Source of the DNA: Commensalibacter melissae | GTDB lineage: Bacteria > Pseudomonadota > Alphaproteobacteria > Acetobacterales > Acetobacteraceae | Reading direction: 5' to 3' | Length of the DNA: 57,500 nucleotides | Assembly: GCF_009734185.1 (NCBI RefSeq) | Contig: NZ_CP046393.1 | Span: 182,501 to 240,000, forward strand | In this document: positions 37,701 to 45,954 of the stretch, piece by piece | Layout of the letters: each line of letters begins with the position of its first letter | Numbering within the stretch: the stretch's first letter is position 1 | Program-made: the position numbers and the translations under genes | The notes under the pieces: generated by a model | The model's input: the letters and a program-made list of their open reading frames with translations, nothing else | Told to the model about the DNA's origin: nothing | Database searches by the model: none

Positions 37701-40700
37701 TTGACCAGCATTTTTATCCGTATATGACTTGGTGCCTTGATGATTTAACAGGGCGATTACTTGCTTTTGGGCGAGTCAAAAATGATTCGCATGAATGGGA
37801 ATTATATGCAACGGTTGCTCTGCGACGTACTATGCCATGGTCGGAAGATAAGGTAATTGATCTCCAGATATTAAAAGGGAAAATGTCTGAAGATATTCAG
37901 ATTGAGTTCTTTTACCAGAAATTACGTGAGCATGGACTGGAATATGGCCGGGCTTTCCAAACAATTAAGAGATTATATCATAATTCTGATGCCGTATTGG
38001 CCTATCTTGAAATTGCTGATACTGAACAGAATAGTATCAAGGATTATTGTATTCATCCAACCTTGTTGGATGGGGCTTTTCAACTGTTTGGAATTTTGTG
38101 TGCAAAACAACAAGTAAAAGATACCACTTTCCTTCCTGTCGCTATTGAGCGGGTTATGTATTATGGTCGACATGAGGGCAAGTTATATGCTTATGCCAAT
38201 AATCCGGTAAGAGATGAAGACTTATTCACTGGTGATATTGATCTTTATACTGAAAAGGGAGAATTGATTGCTTCTATCAAGGGGTTGACTGTTAAAGAAA
38301 TAGCCAGTCAAAAGCAGAAAGAAGCCAGACAGATGGGATTGCTTTATCATCGTGAATGGCAAAAATCAAAACCTTTATCTCTTCTAGGAGAAATTGCCAA
38401 GATTGCGATATTGACAGATAGTGATCAATTTTTTGAACTCCTGAAAAAAGAACTTGAGATGCAGGGGATAACTGTTCTTGTTGGAAAGATTGGTCAGCAG
38501 TTTGGAAAAGAGACTGAAGACCTATTTCATATTCGGGAAGGTCAGGTAAAAGATTATCAGGATTTTTTTTCTTTTGTTAATATTCATCAATGTCGTGCGG
38601 TTGTTTATTTTTATACCAGAAACAACGAATTTGAAGATAGAATTGGATTGTCTCTGGTACAAGAAGCTCTGGTGCTGTCACATGGATTACCGGTAATTGA
38701 AGAAAAGAAAATTTCAGAGAATTTTCGTTTCGTGATAATTACTAATGGATCAGAACAAATTCATGAAAATAATAAATCAATTAATTTGGATCAATCATCA
38801 TTAAGAGGATTTGCGAGGGCTTTTTCCTTTGAACGTCCTGAACTGAAATTAAAATTGATTGATATTGATGCGGATCTTAAGACAGATTCAGCTATTCTTG
38901 CAGCTGAAATCCTGGATGAGGAGATGGAGGATGATGTTGTCTTGCGTGGTCAGGATCGCTACCTATCCCGTCTAACACCAATGACAAGGCGTGAGGAAGT
39001 GCAATGTGTTCCTTATGAACAATTTGATTCTCAAAAAATTGGATTTCGGCTTGTTTCTGGTTTTCCGGGTATTTTGGATAAAATCCGTTATGATGCATTT
39101 GTGCGTCAACCACCGCCTCCAGGTCATGTAGAACTTGAAATTATTGATGCTTCTTTGAATTTTAAAGATGTATTGAAAGTTATGGGCCTGTTACCGCGTT
39201 CTGTCATGAAGGATACATTTCACGGTGATGGACTGGGAATGGAAGCCTCTGCAAAGGTTGTCGCCGTTGGTAAAGGGGCGGAGGAGGCTGGCTTTTATGT
39301 TGGAGATCGCCTTGTCATTACGTTTAAGGGATGTTTAACTTCACATGTTACCCTGGCATTGAAGGATATTTACGCGGTCCATTATTCCACGCATTCCTTG
39401 TTAAGGGAATCAAAACGATATCAGTTGACCTCTGATGAAATTGATAAAATCAAAGAATATGATCAACATAAAATCCCTGATGCAGAAGCGGCTACTGTGC
39501 CCATAGTGTTCTCTACAGCTTATCATACACTGATCAATTTGGCGAATTTACAAAAGGGTCAAATAGTTCTTATTCATGCTGCGGCAGGCGGTTTGGGACT
39601 GGCAGCAATTCAAATTGCAAAAATGCGGGGAGCCAGAATTTTTGCAACGGCTGGAAATGAGAAAAAACGTCAGTATTTGCGGGATTTGGGATGTGAACAG
39701 GTTTGGAATTCGCGTAATCTTGAATTTGTCGATGGGGTTAAACAGGTAACTTGTGGAAGGGGAGTGGACGTTATCCTGAATTCCCTATCAGGAGAAGCAT
39801 TACATCACAGTTTGGAACTGCTTGCCCCATTCGGCAGTTTTTGTGAGGTGGGAAAGAAAGATATTGCCGAAGAACGCTGGATGCCAATGAAGGCATTCAA
39901 TAAAAATATTAATTTCTTTTCTATGGATTTGGATCGGATGGGAGCTGTTTGTCCAGAAAAAGTTCTGGATATTGTGACAAAAATTGTGCGGGATATAATG
40001 AATGACAAAATTATTCTGCCACCCTGTAAGGTCTATCCTGCTGCCAAAGCGGTTGAAGCGTTCAGAACATTAGCTTCTGCCCAGCATATCGGTAAAATTG
40101 TAATCAATTTTACCGATACAAAAGATGTAATGGTTAATCCTCTTCAAAAAAAAGTTGCCTCGATTGAAGCTAATGCGCTTTATCTGGTGACAGGCGCTTA
40201 TGGCGGTATGGGGCTTGAATTGGTGCAATGGCTGGCTGAAAAAGGAGCCAAACATCTTGTCTTGATAGGGCGCTCACTTAAGAAAAATGATTCATCAATT
40301 CAGAAAATTCTAAGCATCTTACAAGAGAATGAAATCAGTTTGTATCAAATGCAGTGCGACCTTACGGATTTTCATGCCCTACAACAAACAATTGGAAAAG
40401 TGCAACAGTTGCCATATCCTCTAAAGGGAATATTTCATTGTGCTGCAATTATTGATGATGGAGTGGTTGAAAATCTTGATAGGGAACGGGTTGCAAAAGT
40501 TATGTTACCCAAGGCGCAGGGTGCCTGGTATCTGCATGAGCTGACCAGGGATATTGCGTTGGATCATTTTGTTTTATTTTCATCTGCGACTCATTTGTTT
40601 GGCAATATCGGTCAGGCAGCCTATATTTCCGCAAATGCCTTTCTGGATGCTTTGGCGCAATATCGTCAAAGGATTGGTTTGCCTGCTCTATCTATTGAGT

Positions 40701-41272
40701 GGGGCGCTATTGATGGTGGCAATATGCTGAAAAAGGATAGTCATGTTGTCAAAACATTTCAGAATTTTGGAGTGAATCCTCTACCTGTCAAAAAGGCACT
40801 CGATGTAATGCCATTATTATGGAAACTTCACAAACCCTTTTTGGCCGTCCTTGATATTGATTGGTCAAAATGGTTCAGCGCGTTTCCTGTTACGCGAACT
40901 TATGGTCGTTTTCAGCCTTTGACCGCATTAGGGATTTCAACAGGTGAACAGACTGAAGTTATGAAACAGTTAAATACCTTGCCTTTAGAGGGGCGTTTAC
41001 CTTTTGTCATCGAGAATTTAATTCATATTTTGGAAAAAACGTTGCAATTACCAGCAGATACAATTGATGGAAACACTCGGTTAACCGAGCTCGGAATTGA
41101 TTCTTTGATTGGAGTGGAACTGCAGATTGCGATCAGTAATCAGTTGGGATGTGAAATTTCGTTGCTACAGCTTATGAAAGAGGAAAATCTTCAGGATGTT
41201 GGACGGGTATTGCTTAGAAAGTTAAAAGTTCCTTTTGAAAGTAATGAAATTTTAACACTGGAAAATGTCTGA
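34730..41272 (+). CDS. Type I reducing polyketide synthase, single module KS-AT-DH-ER-KR-ACP
   Basis: A 2180-residue protein with all reducing domains. KS (~10-440) has C187 in DTACSSS, histidine in EAHGTGTPVGD and NIGHLEAAAG. AT (~540-870) has S644 in GHSVGE; the specificity position reads LAYH, between the malonyl HAFH and methylmalonyl YASH types. DH (~905-1190) has H942 (WLPDHKVEG) and D1114 (TLLDGAF). A structural KR half (~1200-1430, FARAFSFERPELKL) precedes ER (~1440-1750, AAAGGLGLAAIQIAK). KR (~1810-2020) has VTGAYGGMG and Y1965. ACP carries S2125 (GIDSLIGVEL). No methyltransferase or thioesterase is present. A fully reduced acyl chain, possibly by iterative use, is the expected product; release must be by another protein. 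Confidence 0.95.
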   Translation: MGRLINKYSNEEIAIVGIGCRFPGDIFNLSSFWEAICQKKETVSRILPDRWNWRTAYDQDNSVIAKSFFLNASFLTQPIVEFDPLFFGMSPKEAVQCDPQQRILLEVAWEALEEGGLVPSSYAGQKVGVFIGVFATDWLTKHSVSEAKEGEIERNFLPTTLPITMLSARLSYFFDFCGPSLVLDTACSSSLTAIHLACQSLRNGDSDMALAGGVNLMITDQSGAIVAKANFMAEDGKSKSFDASADGYGRGEGCGIVVLKRLKDAVRDGDKIHAVISGVGINQDGHNEGLTVPNARAQEKLIHQVAQQANVQLGDIVYVEAHGTGTPVGDPLEAQAISNTIGKSRPNGQPVIIGSVKANIGHLEAAAGVAGLIKACLCVKHRAVPPQANLKEPNPNIPFAEMNLRLIQDKVVSLKSLSDDLYVAVNSFGYGGSNANVILRAPRQNEQSSDICGKTACLPSNRYILSLSTKQLPSLKLMAQSYCEYFEQGTDISLADICYSVGKHRSFFQKHLVVVAKNKDEFIQNLQDFIQDKVNSDVIIGNQQVKTQSRPVFVFSGMGPQWWGMGKWLLSKGPAECITIAGKCDSYFKKLSGWSILEEMQKMETESRIHETAVAQPAIFVIQVCIATALKIYGIEPSAIVGHSVGEIAAAYISGALSLKDAVTVIYHRSRLQQKFSGQGAMLAVGLPPSSAVNLIEKYAGDVTVAAINSTRSFTLSGSKENLEKIALELDRHSEFNRFLRVELAYHNPIMDQIREEFEASVQDICPQMPVIPLYSTVTGRICDDTFFHDENYWYRNLRQTVLFAEAVSSLIHDGHNLFLEIGPHPVLSSSIKECAATLNSSIAVTYSLHRSEPEEKAIIKTLANLSAIGLDLDWGKITGGKRVDLPFYRWARESYLFESKHSKATRLAERVNPVLGNVDWAASRGWLSEMNINFMPWLPDHKVEGMIVLPGAAYVEAALAAHAQLAIDAPKEMQEPAIIEDLQLKKAMIIDQHFYPYMTWCLDDLTGRLLAFGRVKNDSHEWELYATVALRRTMPWSEDKVIDLQILKGKMSEDIQIEFFYQKLREHGLEYGRAFQTIKRLYHNSDAVLAYLEIADTEQNSIKDYCIHPTLLDGAFQLFGILCAKQQVKDTTFLPVAIERVMYYGRHEGKLYAYANNPVRDEDLFTGDIDLYTEKGELIASIKGLTVKEIASQKQKEARQMGLLYHREWQKSKPLSLLGEIAKIAILTDSDQFFELLKKELEMQGITVLVGKIGQQFGKETEDLFHIREGQVKDYQDFFSFVNIHQCRAVVYFYTRNNEFEDRIGLSLVQEALVLSHGLPVIEEKKISENFRFVIITNGSEQIHENNKSINLDQSSLRGFARAFSFERPELKLKLIDIDADLKTDSAILAAEILDEEMEDDVVLRGQDRYLSRLTPMTRREEVQCVPYEQFDSQKIGFRLVSGFPGILDKIRYDAFVRQPPPPGHVELEIIDASLNFKDVLKVMGLLPRSVMKDTFHGDGLGMEASAKVVAVGKGAEEAGFYVGDRLVITFKGCLTSHVTLALKDIYAVHYSTHSLLRESKRYQLTSDEIDKIKEYDQHKIPDAEAATVPIVFSTAYHTLINLANLQKGQIVLIHAAAGGLGLAAIQIAKMRGARIFATAGNEKKRQYLRDLGCEQVWNSRNLEFVDGVKQVTCGRGVDVILNSLSGEALHHSLELLAPFGSFCEVGKKDIAEERWMPMKAFNKNINFFSMDLDRMGAVCPEKVLDIVTKIVRDIMNDKIILPPCKVYPAAKAVEAFRTLASAQHIGKIVINFTDTKDVMVNPLQKKVASIEANALYLVTGAYGGMGLELVQWLAEKGAKHLVLIGRSLKKNDSSIQKILSILQENEISLYQMQCDLTDFHALQQTIGKVQQLPYPLKGIFHCAAIIDDGVVENLDRERVAKVMLPKAQGAWYLHELTRDIALDHFVLFSSATHLFGNIGQAAYISANAFLDALAQYRQRIGLPALSIEWGAIDGGNMLKKDSHVVKTFQNFGVNPLPVKKALDVMPLLWKLHKPFLAVLDIDWSKWFSAFPVTRTYGRFQPLTALGISTGEQTEVMKQLNTLPLEGRLPFVIENLIHILEKTLQLPADTIDGNTRLTELGIDSLIGVELQIAISNQLGCEISLLQLMKEENLQDVGRVLLRKLKVPFESNEILTLENV

Positions 41273-41332
41273 GAATAATTCAAGTAAAAATTTGAACGTA
41301 TAGATACGAGTGATGGTATTGGTAAAGAAAAG

Positions 41333-43378
41333 ATGGTTTTGATTATCCCGAAAGAGCAGACGGAAGACCGAACTTGTAAGCAACATAACGTTGTTGATTG
41401 GCGAAACGATACCCTTGTTGATATGGTGCGGCATCGTGCATGCTCATCACCCTCAATGGTTATTTATACGCTGTTGAATGACCAATGTGATCCTGTTGAC
41501 ACTCTGACGGCCATTCAACTTGATCATCAGGCTTCGGTTATTGCGGCAGGACTGCATCATTTTGGTAAGGAAAAAAACAGGGTTTTGATCTTATGTGAAA
41601 ATGATTTGAATTATGTTTTGGCATTTTTTGGCTGTATATATGCCAATATGATCCCTGTTTCAGGAATTCATGTTGATGTTATTCGCAGTGATGAACGATT
41701 TGCAACGGTTTTAAATGATGCGCAACCAGATTTTGTTATTGGTCCACGTCATTTACTGATCGAATATAAAGATTATTTTCGGAAACTGGATTGTAATCCT
41801 GTCTGGATTCCCCTGGAGGTTTTATTAAATGTCAGGGATAAATTAATTAAAAAGGGTGATAATAAGGATGTTGCTCTAATTCAGTACAGTTCAGGGACAA
41901 CTCGGAATACGAAAGGGATTTTGATTACGCATCGTAACTTGATGTATAATGTGCGACATCAGCCAGCAAGTGAAAAAATTCTTGAAAGTGAATGCAACGG
42001 ATTGAGTTGGTTACCTTTCGCTCATGATATGGGATTAATCGGGGGGATTATAGTTCCAGTAGGTTTGGGACGAAAAATTTTTTTGTTGCCTCCAAAATAT
42101 TTTATTGAAAAACCGGTAAGATGGTTACAGGCGATTACCAGATATAAAATACAGGTTTCTGGTGGACCAACATTTGCCTATAATCTTTGTTTAAGGGAAA
42201 TCACGGAAAATGAGATCAGGAAATTAGATCTATCGTCATGGCAAATAGCAGTGAATGGGGCAGATAATTCTCAGGCTGAAACAATAGAAAAATTTTGCAA
42301 GAGATTTTCCTCGGCAGGGTTCAGGGCCAGGCATTTCATTTTTGGATATGGTCTTGCCGAGGCAACGTTAACCGTTACTAACAGCAAGGCAAATGTTTCC
42401 CCTAAAATCAGGAATTTTTCACGAAAAGCCCTGATGACAGGTTTCGTTAGGCAGGCTTCTGATGTTAATGATCAACGCATTTTGGTTTCATGTGGTTATT
42501 CTTTGGAGGATCAAAAGATTGTTATTGTGAATCCGGAAAACGACCAAATCCTACGAGATGGACGGGTCGGAGAAATTTGCGTTTCTGGACCCAGTGTTGC
42601 GAGAGGATATTTCAATCGTCCAGAAGAAACAGAGGATGTATTTCATGCAAAATTATCTGGTTCCAAGGAATTTTATTTACGGACCGGTGATTTGGGGTTC
42701 ATTTATGAAAATGAATTGTACTTTGCTGGAAGGATCAGCAACGTCATAACATTAGGCAACAAGAAATATGATCCTGGCGATATTAGTGGCACATTGGAAA
42801 ATTCCTGTCCTGATATCCGCATTAATGGAACAACCTTCTTTCTTGAAAATTTAAAGGATCCAACATCAATAACCATTCTTGCGGAAACCATACGAAATCC
42901 CGTCAAGTCATATGAAGAAATTGCCGGATATATTTATGAAAAGGTAACCAAGCTTTATATGATTTGGCCTCGGACAATTGTATTGACACGTCCGGGAGGT
43001 GTCTTAAAAACACCCAGTGGCAAAATTCAGATTGCGCGTACGCGAGAGGCTTTTTGCGAGAAGAAACTTCCTGTCATTAAGGAATTTCGATATCAGGTTC
43101 CGATCATTACAGCATTTTTGTCTTTTAAAGAGGCATATAATCAAGTAGAAGAATGGATTGGAAATGTAACGAAAGATTGGAGGGGGAATGTAAAGCAATT
43201 AACACGCAACAAATTGTTGAACAAAGAGGTTAATTATGACCTTTTGTTAGACTTACGTTATAAATTTGAAGAAAAATTTCACGTTGAGATTGACCCATCT
43301 GATTTTATGACCGCATGTCAAACATATACGGATTTATGTCATTTATTAGCAAAGCAAATTTGTAATTCTGAATTATAA
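41333..43378 (+). CDS. Fatty acyl-AMP ligase (FAAL) with degenerate C-terminal ACP-like domain
   Basis: A 681-residue protein. Residues ~25-595 are a FAAL: QYSSGTTRNTKG (from residue 184), LSWLPFAHDMGLIGG, FGYGLAEATLTV, YLRTGDLG and the A10 lysine K564 in TPSGKIQIAR. FAALs adenylate fatty acids and hand the acyl group to an ACP rather than CoA, priming PKSs. Residues ~600-681 resemble an ACP (LRYKFEEKFHVEIDPSDF, TYTDLCHLL), but the phosphopantetheine serine position is Y635 (VNYDLLLDL), so this ACP cannot be charged in the usual way. It lies 60 bases after the PKS gene and very probably loads the PKS. Confidence 0.9.
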   Translation: MVLIIPKEQTEDRTCKQHNVVDWRNDTLVDMVRHRACSSPSMVIYTLLNDQCDPVDTLTAIQLDHQASVIAAGLHHFGKEKNRVLILCENDLNYVLAFFGCIYANMIPVSGIHVDVIRSDERFATVLNDAQPDFVIGPRHLLIEYKDYFRKLDCNPVWIPLEVLLNVRDKLIKKGDNKDVALIQYSSGTTRNTKGILITHRNLMYNVRHQPASEKILESECNGLSWLPFAHDMGLIGGIIVPVGLGRKIFLLPPKYFIEKPVRWLQAITRYKIQVSGGPTFAYNLCLREITENEIRKLDLSSWQIAVNGADNSQAETIEKFCKRFSSAGFRARHFIFGYGLAEATLTVTNSKANVSPKIRNFSRKALMTGFVRQASDVNDQRILVSCGYSLEDQKIVIVNPENDQILRDGRVGEICVSGPSVARGYFNRPEETEDVFHAKLSGSKEFYLRTGDLGFIYENELYFAGRISNVITLGNKKYDPGDISGTLENSCPDIRINGTTFFLENLKDPTSITILAETIRNPVKSYEEIAGYIYEKVTKLYMIWPRTIVLTRPGGVLKTPSGKIQIARTREAFCEKKLPVIKEFRYQVPIITAFLSFKEAYNQVEEWIGNVTKDWRGNVKQLTRNKLLNKEVNYDLLLDLRYKFEEKFHVEIDPSDFMTACQTYTDLCHLLAKQICNSEL

Positions 43379-43413
43379 AAATAATTTTAATTCTACATTG
43401 AAAGGGAACTATC

Positions 43414-44901
43414 TTGACCCAGAATGATAAGGTGAGAGTAGAAGGGTTTGAAAGAGTTAAATTAAAAGTTAAAGGTGAAGACAATTTATCAAGTTCTCTG
43501 GAAAACAAGCAGACTCAGGAAAGTGAATTAATTAACAAAATAAATAATTTATCACAAAACAGACAGGTCCAAGACGCCATTCAAGCATTGGATAAACGAT
43601 TTTCACCTATGATTGGTGGTGAAGAGGTGAACAATCAAACAGAACAAAAGCCGGCAAATAGCACCAAAAATCTGGTAAATCAATTTATACAGGCTTCTCC
43701 TAAGCCTACCCAAAAAGGACCCATGGGTATTTTATACGATTTTAATTTTGGAATACGCGTATATGTTCCAAAACCAGCTGCAGGGGAGGGATGGCGCGTT
43801 TGTTTAATGGATCTTGATACAGAGGTTGTCTTGCTGGATCAAACCTGCCAGGATCAGGGATATGCAACCACTGCCAAACATCATTATATGAATGGAAAAA
43901 TCATTGTTTCAAAGATTCATAGGGATGGAAAGCAAGAAGAGGTTCTTGTTCATGAATATAATGCTCGGGGCAAGGAAGTTTTAATTGCCTTTCCAGTCGG
44001 ATCCTTGGGGGATTCACTGGGTTGGGTGCCCTATGCAGAAAAATTTAGGAAGAAACATGACTGTAAACTGACATTGGCTTTGGGAAAAAATCTTATTGAT
44101 TTGTTTGAAAAAGCCTATCCGGAAATCAGATTTGTTGACGCTTCTGTTTATGCTCAACAGAAAATTGAAAACAAATTTTATGCAGGATATTATATAGGCC
44201 TGTTTTTTGAGGATGAACAAAATAATTGGCAACCTCGTGATTTCAGGTTGGTAGGATTACATCGAACGGCAGGATATATTTTGGGTGTGGATCCTGAAGA
44301 GGTTCCCCCTCGTTTGGTTGCAAGTGAAGATACAAGACCTATTCCAGAACCTTATGTAGTCATTGCTACACAGGCCTCGACACAATGTAAATACTGGAAT
44401 AATCCTTTTGGATGGCATTATATTATTGATTTTTTGAAAAGCCTTGGATATCGTGTAATTTGTATTGATAGGGACAGGGTTTTCGGAAAGGATCTTGTTT
44501 GGAACCATATTCCAAACGGTGCGGAAGATCAAACAGGTCCGCGTCCTTTGACGGAAAGAGTACGCTGGTTAAAATATGCCGAATTTTTTGTCGGATTATC
44601 TTCTGGCCTTGCCTGGCTTGCATGGGGTGCTGGTATTCCAGTTGTTGTTATTTCAGGATTTACCAATCCATTAACTGAATTCAATACGCCTTATCGTGTG
44701 TTCAATACGCATGTTTGTAATGGATGTTGGAATGATATTCGATATTTATTTGATCATAATAATTTCTTATATTGTCCGAAACATAGCAACACTTCCCGAC
44801 AGTTCGAATGCACCAAGGCAATTTCTCATCAGCATGTTATCAAAACCATTTTGTCCATTCCAAGTTGTCGTCAGAAACCAGTAAATGAAAAAGGCAAGTA
44901 A
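43414..44901 (+). CDS. Autotransporter-type O-heptosyltransferase (TibC/Aah family)
   Basis: A 495-residue protein. The first ~105 residues are a polar, low-complexity extension. The core matches the bacterial autotransporter heptosyltransferase family: GILYDFNFGIRVYVP, FPVGSLGDSLGWVPYAEKF, GLHRTAGYILGVDPEEVPP, CKYWNNPFGWHYI, GLSSGLAWLAWGAGIPVVVISGFT and FNTPYRVFN. Four cysteines C435-x2-C438, C454 and C466 (HVCNGCW, LYCPKH, FECTK) correspond to the iron finger of TibC. TibC-type enzymes add heptose from ADP-heptose to serines in beta-strand-loop-strand repeats of autotransporters in the cytosol before export. The start is TTG with AAAGGGAA seven bases ahead. The obvious candidate substrate is the repeat protein at 27.5-33.1 kb. 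Confidence 0.93.
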   Translation: MTQNDKVRVEGFERVKLKVKGEDNLSSSLENKQTQESELINKINNLSQNRQVQDAIQALDKRFSPMIGGEEVNNQTEQKPANSTKNLVNQFIQASPKPTQKGPMGILYDFNFGIRVYVPKPAAGEGWRVCLMDLDTEVVLLDQTCQDQGYATTAKHHYMNGKIIVSKIHRDGKQEEVLVHEYNARGKEVLIAFPVGSLGDSLGWVPYAEKFRKKHDCKLTLALGKNLIDLFEKAYPEIRFVDASVYAQQKIENKFYAGYYIGLFFEDEQNNWQPRDFRLVGLHRTAGYILGVDPEEVPPRLVASEDTRPIPEPYVVIATQASTQCKYWNNPFGWHYIIDFLKSLGYRVICIDRDRVFGKDLVWNHIPNGAEDQTGPRPLTERVRWLKYAEFFVGLSSGLAWLAWGAGIPVVVISGFTNPLTEFNTPYRVFNTHVCNGCWNDIRYLFDHNNFLYCPKHSNTSRQFECTKAISHQHVIKTILSIPSCRQKPVNEKGK

Positions 44902-44986
44902 GGTTTAATAACAGTTGGATGTAAGGGCAACGGGCAAAATTCTTTAAGGGATATGATTAAGTCAATCCAATAATGGTGGAGTGAGA

Positions 44987-45022
44987 GAAAAAGCTTCTAG
45001 TTTTTTCTAAAAGCTTTTTTTA
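44987..45022. terminator. Bidirectional terminator between heptosyltransferase gene and ubiG
   Basis: AAAAAGCTTCTAG (from 44988) pairs with CTAAAAGCTTTTTTT across a T-loop. The stem lies between two convergent genes and has a T-run on the plus side and a T-rich tail when read on the minus strand, so it can end both transcripts. Confidence 0.8.
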
Positions 45023-45043
45023 ATTTATTTTGTAGTTAACAAA

Positions 45044-45796
45044 TTATGAGTTTGTTAAGCAGGCAATATAATTGATTTTTACATTCTGGGTCAGTTTCCA
45101 TCCATTTGGATAGAAAGTCATTCCGGCAATAGATTTTATGCGTAATCCGGCAGAATATGCCATTTTGCCCAATTCAGAAGGTGTGATGAATTGTCTCCAG
45201 TTATGTGTACCGACAGGCAACTTGCGTGTAATATATTCAGCTGCTACCTTGGCAAATAGAAAGGCTGGTAATGTACGGTTGATTGTTGATACAAAAATTA
45301 TGCCATTGGTTTGTAACAACTGGGAGATATTATGAATAAAGTTCTGAGGATCATTAACGTGCTCAAGTAGCTCTAGGGCCGTAATGACAGAAAAATGTTG
45401 ATTTTCGTGAACAAGTTCCTCAATGCTCCCCACCTTGTAGGTTAATGAGCCGCCTTTAGGGAGCAAGGGTGTTGTATCTAGATGATATTGTGCGGCTTTG
45501 ATAACTTTTTCTCCGGCATCTATTCCCAACACATTGTATCCCATATTTGCCAGGGCTTCACTGGCCAAACCGGCTCCACATCCGATATCCAGAATATTGC
45601 CGGATTTGTAATATTGATTATTATGTCTCAAGTTGCGGTTGATCCATTCAATACGAAGATCATTCATGTCATGAAGGGAGCTCATGGGCCCTTTTCGATC
45701 CCACCACTGATCTGCGAGCTGATTAAAATGATCAATTTCATTCGTATTAATTGAATTATTTTGCTTATTGGCATTATCTGTAGTATCGATAGGCAT
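45044..45796 (-). CDS. ubiG: Ubiquinone biosynthesis O-methyltransferase
   Basis: A 250-residue class I methyltransferase. UbiG traits are visible: HFNQLADQWWDRKGPMSSLHDMNDLRIEWINRN near the N-terminus, motif I ILDIGCGAGLASEALA, LELLEHVNDP and the late block VGTHNWRQFITPSEL. It performs both O-methylations of ubiquinone synthesis with SAM. It is divergent from lysC, an arrangement common in alphaproteobacteria. Confidence 0.95.
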   Translation of the reverse strand: MPIDTTDNANKQNNSINTNEIDHFNQLADQWWDRKGPMSSLHDMNDLRIEWINRNLRHNNQYYKSGNILDIGCGAGLASEALANMGYNVLGIDAGEKVIKAAQYHLDTTPLLPKGGSLTYKVGSIEELVHENQHFSVITALELLEHVNDPQNFIHNISQLLQTNGIIFVSTINRTLPAFLFAKVAAEYITRKLPVGTHNWRQFITPSELGKMAYSAGLRIKSIAGMTFYPNGWKLTQNVKINYIACLTNS

Positions 45797-45954
45797 TTAT
45801 TTCACCCTCGGTGGAAGAAAAGTAATAGAAAAGTCAATTATTTGCTTATAAATAATAATTGGGTTAATTATTGAATGATATTAGAAAAATGAGATTTATG
45901 CTTCATTATATCATATTTAAATGCTGAAAATAATAGTTGTGGAGTTTATTTTTT

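Noticed and set aside
34730-41272. C-methyltransferase domain in the PKS between DH and ER
   Set aside because: Residues ~1200-1430 show the structural KR pattern (FARAFSFERPELKLKLIDID) and no SAM-binding glycine motif.
33182-43378. Non-ribosomal peptide synthetase assignment for the AMP-binding proteins
   Set aside because: No condensation domain or functional peptidyl carrier is present; the second protein has FAAL-type motifs, and the first lacks the adenylation lysine.
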